A DNA stretch of 64,000 bases from Myxococcales bacterium (GTDB lineage Bacteria; Myxococcota; Polyangia; Nannocystales; Nannocystaceae): positions 110,745 to 174,744 of the forward strand of contig JAEUJW010000057.1 in NCBI GenBank assembly GCA_016793465.1, in the 5' to 3' direction. Below, piece after piece: positions 59,624-64,000 of this stretch. A program made the translations under genes and the position numbers. The notes under the pieces are model-generated. The model had not been told where the DNA came from. It saw nothing but the letters and a program-made list of their open reading frames with translations, and searched no databases. Positions within the stretch are counted from its first letter, which is position 1. Each line of letters opens with the position of its first letter.

Positions 59624-61156
59624 CTACTTCTGGCGGGCCTTTGCCCGCTTTGCCACGGCTTTGCCATCCGGCTTGCCCGCGGCGGCCTGGTCGAGGAGGG
59701 TCACGGCCTCGCGCGAGAGCGTGGTGCCGAGCTGGTGGAGGTACGACTGCGTGGTCTGCAGCCGCGCGTGGCGGGCCATCGCCTGGACCGCGTAGACGCT
59801 CGCGCCGAGGTTCGCCAGGCGGGTGAGCCCGGTGTGCCGGAGCAGGTGCGGGCCGCTGCGGGCGACCTGCCCCTGCTTCTGCGTCTCGTTGAGCAGGTGC
59901 TTGATGCTGTGCGGGGTGTGGGGGGCCCACTCGCCGCCGGTGTGCTGCGAGCGCCGGTACACGACCAGCGGCCCCAGCTCGCCGCGCTTGCGGTGCTCCT
60001 CGAGGGCGCGCAGCACGGCGGCGCTGAGGGCGATCGTCCTGATCTCCCCCTTCGGCGTCTGCTCCTCGCCCTTGTACACGTTGTGCTCGACGGTGACGGT
60101 CTTCTGTTCGTAGTCGATGTCGGTCCACCGCAACGCGCAGATCTCCGAGACCCGCAGGTTCACGTCGAGCGCCAGCAGGCACACGAGCAGCGCCTCGGGG
60201 CTGCGGTCCTCGGCAGCCTCGCTGAGCCGTGCGATCTCGGTGTCGGAGAACACGCGCTTCTTCCGCGCCTTCGGCACCGGGAAGCGCTCGACCTCCGGCA
60301 GCACCGGGATCAGCTTCAGCCGCTTGGCCTTCTTCAGCATCTTGGCGAGCTTGCCGAGCACGACGTTCGACGTGGTGATGCCGACCCGTTTGCGCAACGC
60401 GGCGCTGAAGGTCGAGATCTTGTCCTCATCGATCGCCACGATCGGTTGATCACCGAGAAGCGGGCCGATGTGGTTGCGGTACAGGCATTCGTAGCTGTCG
60501 CGGGTAGCACGCTTCTGCAGCGCGACGTGCTCCGGCAGGAACCGGCGCTCGTAAAACTCGGCGAGGGTCATCCTCGGAGCCCGCATGGTGGTCGTACTCT
60601 CTTTCTGCGGTTCCACGGTACCGGCATTGCCCGTGCCCCCGACGAGCTCGCGGAGGATCAGCGGGACCTGGCGCTCCCCCCACGTGCGGGCTTGCTTTTC
60701 ATCAAGCCCGGGGGGCGCGACCAGGCGCCTGCGGATGGTCTCGTTGGCGACGGCGGGGTTCATGAAGCGGATGTCGACGTGGAAGCGGGTGATGTCGTTG
60801 GTGTAGGGGCGGAGCGTGATCTTCATCTTGGCCGGTCCAGCCGCCCGGCCGCATTCCCGAAGCCACGTCAGCACGTCTTCGCGCGTCCACGCAAGCGCTT
60901 TCCCGCTCTTGAACGGCCGCGGCACTTGCCCACGCGCCGCGCGATGCCTCACCGCCTTCTCGCTGATCCGCAGGAATCTCGCCAGATCGGGCACATAGAC
61001 CACCGGCGGAAGGTCAGGCGCATCGCTCTGGAGCGAACCCGCGGTGTGCGCGAGGACGATCTCTCTGGCATGACGGCGCGCGAGCGCACGACCGGGAGGT
61101 TCACCACCCTCATCGCTCTGCGACCAGAGACCCTCGACGACGCGCCGCTCCCCCAT
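59624..61156 (-). CDS. Tyrosine recombinase with N-terminal HTH_17-like domain
   Basis: About 510 residues. Residues about 52-100 form a MerR/excisionase-type domain (PDLARFLRISEKAVRHRAARG, WTREDVLTWL). An arm or strand domain (about 110-160) and a core-binding domain follow. The catalytic domain has Arg in NLRVSEICAL, the HLLRHTG box, His in ARHARLQ and Tyr in SYLHQ. A Met-Lys-Ala-rich tail ends it. An excisionase-like domain fused to an integrase may let one protein control both directions. It is unrelated in detail to the recombinase at 13381, though both use the same host gene. Confidence 0.92.
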   Translation of the reverse strand: MGERRVVEGLWSQSDEGGEPPGRALARRHAREIVLAHTAGSLQSDAPDLPPVVYVPDLARFLRISEKAVRHRAARGQVPRPFKSGKALAWTREDVLTWLRECGRAAGPAKMKITLRPYTNDITRFHVDIRFMNPAVANETIRRRLVAPPGLDEKQARTWGERQVPLILRELVGGTGNAGTVEPQKESTTTMRAPRMTLAEFYERRFLPEHVALQKRATRDSYECLYRNHIGPLLGDQPIVAIDEDKISTFSAALRKRVGITTSNVVLGKLAKMLKKAKRLKLIPVLPEVERFPVPKARKKRVFSDTEIARLSEAAEDRSPEALLVCLLALDVNLRVSEICALRWTDIDYEQKTVTVEHNVYKGEEQTPKGEIRTIALSAAVLRALEEHRKRGELGPLVVYRRSQHTGGEWAPHTPHSIKHLLNETQKQGQVARSGPHLLRHTGLTRLANLGASVYAVQAMARHARLQTTQSYLHQLGTTLSREAVTLLDQAAAGKPDGKAVAKRAKARQK

Positions 61157-61522
61157 CCCCCACCACCTCTACTTCACCCAGTGTACCCAAGATCGACGAG
61201 CGGGAGCGCGACCTCCCAGATCAGCACCCGGTCGATTCGCCAAGATCGAGAAACCGAAAACCGGTTTTCCGGTTTTCCGCTCGAGCTTGCGCCGTCGGCT
61301 CACCTCAGCACGGGCGCATTTCGACGCGAAACTGTAAAACCGGTTTTCGGTTTTGCGAACGCGCCGATTTTTCTCGAACTGCTGCAGTGCTGCAGTAACC
61401 CTGCAACCTTATCGGAGCGAGTGCGCTACGTCCGGGCGCGTGAACGCCCGGGTTAGAGCTGCAGTAATACTGCAACACTGCGACGCCATCCCCGTCTGAA
61501 GCCCGCGCTTGCAAAAGGGACC
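61157..61522. promoter_or_regulatory. Control region with paired palindromes upstream of recombinase 2
   Basis: AAAACCGGTTTT, a perfect 12-bp palindrome, occurs at 61257-61268 and 61336-61347, each followed by another GGTTTT. A 19-bp unit gctgcagtaa..ctgcaac occurs at 61389-61407 and 61458-61476 (17 of 19 identical); the second copy contains GCAGTA-A-TACTGC. The region lies between divergent genes and is AT-richer than its surroundings. These are good operator candidates for a repressor and for the HTH part of the recombinase. Confidence 0.7.
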
Positions 61523-62170
61523 ATGCTGACTACTCCCCGGATGTTCTTCGCCTGCCTCGCCCTCACCCTCTCGGTCACCGCCCCTGCCGCTGCGAGCCCC
61601 GCAGCCGCGAGCATCGCCGCTCCCGCGGACGCGAAGAGCACGTTCAAGGTCCGCCACGAGAAGGTCGTCGAGCTCATCAAGAAGGGCGCCAGCGACGAAG
61701 CCCTGCAGAAGGAGGTCGACCAGTTGCTCAACTACCGGGCGCTGGCCGAGACCACCCTCGGCGGTCCGGCCCGCTACGAAGGCAAGTGCGCCCCGCGCTG
61801 CGCCGAGTTCGAGGCGGTGCTCGCGCGCCTGATCCGCGAGAACTATCTCAAGCGGATCCGCAGCGACAAGAAGTACGAGATGACCTACCTCGGCGAGGAG
61901 GTGAAGGGCCGCGCCACGCACGTACGCACCCAGATCGCCCTGACCCGCGACAGCAAACCCGAGGTCGTCGAGATCGTCTACGCGATGGAGCAGACCCCCG
62001 AGGGCTGGAAGGTCAGCGACATCATCACCGACGGCGTCAGCCTCGCCAAGAACTACAAGTTCGAGTTCAACAAGATTCTTAAAGACAAAGGCATCGACGA
62101 GCTCATCTCCCGTCTCGACGTCAAGGTCAGCGAGCTGGCCGCGCGCCCGGCTGCTCACGCGAAGAAGTGA
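61523..62170 (+). CDS. MlaC-like periplasmic phospholipid-binding protein
   Basis: About 215 residues. Signal peptide (FFACLALTLSVTAPAAASPA), then an MlaC/Ttg2D-like domain: LNYRALAETTLGG, FEAVLARLIRENYLKRI, GWKVSDIITDGVSLAKNYKFEFNKIL. MlaC proteins shuttle lipids between outer and inner membranes. No other mla gene is nearby, so it is either a captured single gene or works with the host system. The frame contains more AAA/AAG Lys codons than host genes. It is divergent from recombinase 2 across the palindrome region. Confidence 0.82.
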   Translation: MLTTPRMFFACLALTLSVTAPAAASPAAASIAAPADAKSTFKVRHEKVVELIKKGASDEALQKEVDQLLNYRALAETTLGGPARYEGKCAPRCAEFEAVLARLIRENYLKRIRSDKKYEMTYLGEEVKGRATHVRTQIALTRDSKPEVVEIVYAMEQTPEGWKVSDIITDGVSLAKNYKFEFNKILKDKGIDELISRLDVKVSELAARPAAHAKK

Positions 62171-62230
62171 ACGACCGGACCGACGGGGCGATCGTACCGT
62201 CGCCTCGCGGTCGTCACGCAGCTCGCCGAC

Positions 62231-62725
62231 TCACTGTTCGCCATCGGGCTTCGGTGGGTCGGCCTTCTTCGCCGCGGAGCGGACGGTCTCAACGACGTAG
62301 CGCAGCGCATCCTCGCCGCGGACCTGATCGTCCAAGACCCGCTCGAGCCAGCGACCCCGGAGGGTTCGCAGGATGGCCCGCTCCTGCGCGAAGTCCTGCT
62401 CGTGCTCGTCGCGCATCCGCCGGAGTTCGGCGCACAGGTACTCGTGCTGCTGCACCGCCATCTCGGTGAGCCGCTGGACCTCGCGAAACGGCGCTGGGTG
62501 GCGGTCGTCCGCCGTCGTGGGACCATGCGCAACGGCCTCGCCGTTGATGGCCAGGACGAATCCGGAGCCGAGGTTGGGCGCGATGAGCTCCCGCAGGACG
62601 TCGACGTGCTCCCTGCCGATGCCCGGCAGATCGAGCGCGACGATCGAGGCCCCGTTCGCCGCATCAGGCGGCCGCAGCACCGTGAAGCGGAAGCGTCGAT
62701 CCATCTCCTTGTCTGCCATACGCAT
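62231..62725 (-). CDS. Protein of unknown function
   Basis: About 164 residues from ATG 62725 (62719 possible). The N-terminus has strands (RFTVLRPPDAANGASIVAL, GFVLAINGEAVAH), then a long charged coiled coil (YLCAELRRMRDEHEQDF) and a basic tail. No family was recognised. It is convergent with the MlaC-like gene. Confidence 0.6.
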   Translation of the reverse strand: MRMADKEMDRRFRFTVLRPPDAANGASIVALDLPGIGREHVDVLRELIAPNLGSGFVLAINGEAVAHGPTTADDRHPAPFREVQRLTEMAVQQHEYLCAELRRMRDEHEQDFAQERAILRTLRGRWLERVLDDQVRGEDALRYVVETVRSAAKKADPPKPDGEQ

Positions 62726-62922
62726 CAAGGTACCGCGTCATGGCGCGCGAGAGTGTGCGGCGCATCCGCGCGTGGTCGAGCGCCTTGCGCATCCTTTCCG
62801 CTGATGCGCCGTCCTGTCACACCGCCACGCGCATCACGCTGCGAACTCGAGCGCCGGGCGCTTCACGGACTCGGCGCAGAGCGGCACGCGTACCTTCGCG
62901 CACGACAGCGCAGTAGATTGAG

Positions 62923-64000
62923 ATGATGACGGCGATGAAGCTGCTGGCGGCGATCCGGGCGCGAGCTACAGAACGGGGGTTGACGCTCGCCGACCTGGCG
63001 CGTGCCGCAAGGATGCAGCCAGGGAACCTCCGCCGGATGCTCGCGAACACCGCTGCGAGCCCACGCCTGGGAAGCGCGATGCGCCTGCTCCCGCCGCTTC
63101 AGTGCCACATTGCACCCGCGGGCGCCCGCATCGCCGCCGAGCTCGTCGCCCATCTGGACGGGCAGCGCCGGGCTCGAGGCCTCGAGTGGGAGCAACTCCT
63201 CGGACAACCCGGGAAGCGAACCGACAGGTTCGCTACGCTCGCCCTGTCCGATGCGGATAGCCTCTCGCTCGCGGACGTGGTCTGTGTCGCTGATGCGCTT
63301 CACGTCGAGCTGTCGCTCGTCGACGATCCAGATGAAGCTGCTCGGGATGGCTCGGTGGTTCGTACCGGGGCTTCGCGGCGTCGTGCGACCCGGCATCCAC
63401 GTGCAGCGCACCAAGCTCGCCCCCATGGGACAGTCCCGTCGCCCGCATCACCACCGGACAGGGCGCAACCTGTCCAACCGCCTCCCGTTCCATCGCCGCC
63501 CGGACGAACATCCGGCACGCCCCCCGGCCTCGGACCCCTACGCCCCCCACGTCTTGGGCGTTACGGTGATGCGGGAGCAGAACAGCGCGTTGTTCGACAC
63601 CCGACCGCATCATGGACCCCACGCGAGCCGCGGCCTGAACTCGCCGGCGCACTCCTTCCGCACCTCGCCGAGCTCTCGGGCGACCAGTGGGGCGACGTGT
63701 ACTCGGTCGCGTGGGACGCGTTCTCCCGGGGCGCATCACTGCCGCAGCAATTCGTCGGCTACCTGGGGAGAGCGACGGAGTCGTTCCTCGCGCGTCTTCG
63801 TCGCCCGAAAACTCCCCCGCGGCCGACGGCCCCGGATCCGCCGGACGGCTGGTACGACTCACTCGACCCCGCCTTGCTCGTGCAGCCCTGGCTCGCGTCG
63901 CGTCAGCCGGGCTACCAGCCGACGGACATCTTCCACCACTACGACGAGCACGGCATCCGCATCGGCCACATCGCCCTCGACCGCGAGACGATGGCGGCGA
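62923..64000 (+). CDS. Open-ended gene with two XRE-like domains, 3' end outside window
   Basis: An uninterrupted frame of 359 codons from ATG 62923 (or 62926, 62935) to the window edge. Two XRE-like helix-turn-helix units are seen: RARATERGLTLADLARAARM with NLRRMLAN, and RARGLEWEQLLGQPGKR with LADVVCVADALHVELSLV. A Pro/Arg-rich linker follows (about 155-235), then a helical region (LLPHLAELSGDQWGDVYSVA) and an acidic part at the edge. The two-domain plan with the LxVELSLVDD ending recalls the zinc-ribbon/HTH protein at 33376. It is probably a regulator of the second element. Confidence 0.7.
   Translation, partial: MMTAMKLLAAIRARATERGLTLADLARAARMQPGNLRRMLANTAASPRLGSAMRLLPPLQCHIAPAGARIAAELVAHLDGQRRARGLEWEQLLGQPGKRTDRFATLALSDADSLSLADVVCVADALHVELSLVDDPDEAARDGSVVRTGASRRRATRHPRAAHQARPHGTVPSPASPPDRAQPVQPPPVPSPPGRTSGTPPGLGPLRPPRLGRYGDAGAEQRVVRHPTASWTPREPRPELAGALLPHLAELSGDQWGDVYSVAWDAFSRGASLPQQFVGYLGRATESFLARLRRPKTPPRPTAPDPPDGWYDSLDPALLVQPWLASRQPGYQPTDIFHHYDEHGIRIGHIALDRETMAA

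Larger units (their letters stand above)
59587..64000. mobile_element. Second integrated element, left end only
   Basis: Host kinase codons stop at about 59596 and a recombinase gene ends at 59624 in the same orientation and at the same distance from the junction as in the 46-kb element. Genes to the right (control repeats, MlaC-like, unknown, double-XRE) belong to it or to later insertions. The other junction, expected to carry the kinase N-lobe ending HRDFKPDN, is not in the window. Confidence 0.6.

Noticed and set aside
1..64000. tRNA, rRNA or known riboswitch genes, including a tRNA gene as integration site
   Set aside because: No cloverleaf-like or rRNA-like sequence noticed; both integrations are in a protein-coding gene.

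Overview
The window is very GC-rich DNA with long shadow open frames on both strands. Its gene content points to a myxobacterium of the Nannocystis/Plesiocystis/Enhygromyxa kind: Ser/Thr kinases with C-terminal TPR regions, cysteine-rich lipoproteins with Ser/Gly linkers, a von Willebrand-like lipoprotein and paired citrate synthases. The taxon is inferred from gene style only, because no rRNA or tRNA gene was seen.

Layout. (1) 1-13349 is host chromosome: a two-component system (its regulator cut by the window edge), an O/P-type porin, a PP2C phosphatase remnant, a DUF924/FSH1-like/LRR fusion protein, a membrane glycosyltransferase, two divergent citrate synthases (one with a MerR-type N-terminus) with a dyad between them, and the C-terminal half of a Ser/Thr kinase-TPR gene. 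(2) 13338-59372 is an integrated element of about 46.0 kb. It is bounded by a 12-bp direct repeat (agaagctgaact), and a tyrosine recombinase lies just inside its left end. Joining the two flanks across the repeat restores an uninterrupted kinase reading frame (...DARSDQFSFCVALWEG...), so the ends can be placed to the base. (3) 59361-59596 is a further piece of the same kinase. It stops inside the HRDFKPDN catalytic loop, where a second element with its own tyrosine recombinase starts and runs off the right edge. One host kinase gene has therefore been hit twice, at two conserved motifs.

Inside the 46-kb element, the recombinase diverges from a winged-helix regulator. A single minus-strand run of about 29 genes (45969 to 15563) follows, many joined by ATGA, GTGA or TAATG overlaps. 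It encodes a 2148-residue methylase-helicase polyvalent protein like phage P1 DarB, a Mom/XF1762-like GNAT protein, two cell-wall hydrolases (M23 with a peptidoglycan-binding domain, and a lysozyme-like transglycosylase), a membrane-anchored ClpP-fold (SDH-type) protease, two ParA/MinD-like ATPases whose P-loops lack lysine, small beta-rich proteins that could be capsid components, and about ten proteins with an N- or C-terminal membrane anchor. No terminase, portal, tail, relaxase or type IV secretion gene was recognised. The best working idea, which is inference, is a temperate virus with a tailless, membrane-containing particle, or a relative of one, not previously described.

The right part of the element (46648-58643) is cargo: a repeat-rich protein of unknown role, a VWA-like lipoprotein, a three-gene operon (tandem kinase, membrane protein, propeller-like lipoprotein) divergent from a small LuxR-type regulator, a type II restriction-modification pair, an IS110-family remnant, a DUF3892 protein and a decayed second copy of the kinase/luxR control region. 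The element thus carries both restriction and likely anti-restriction functions.

The second element (from about 59587) shows a recombinase with an N-terminal DNA-binding domain, a control region with repeated palindromes, an MlaC-like secreted protein, an unknown protein and an open-ended gene with two XRE-like domains.
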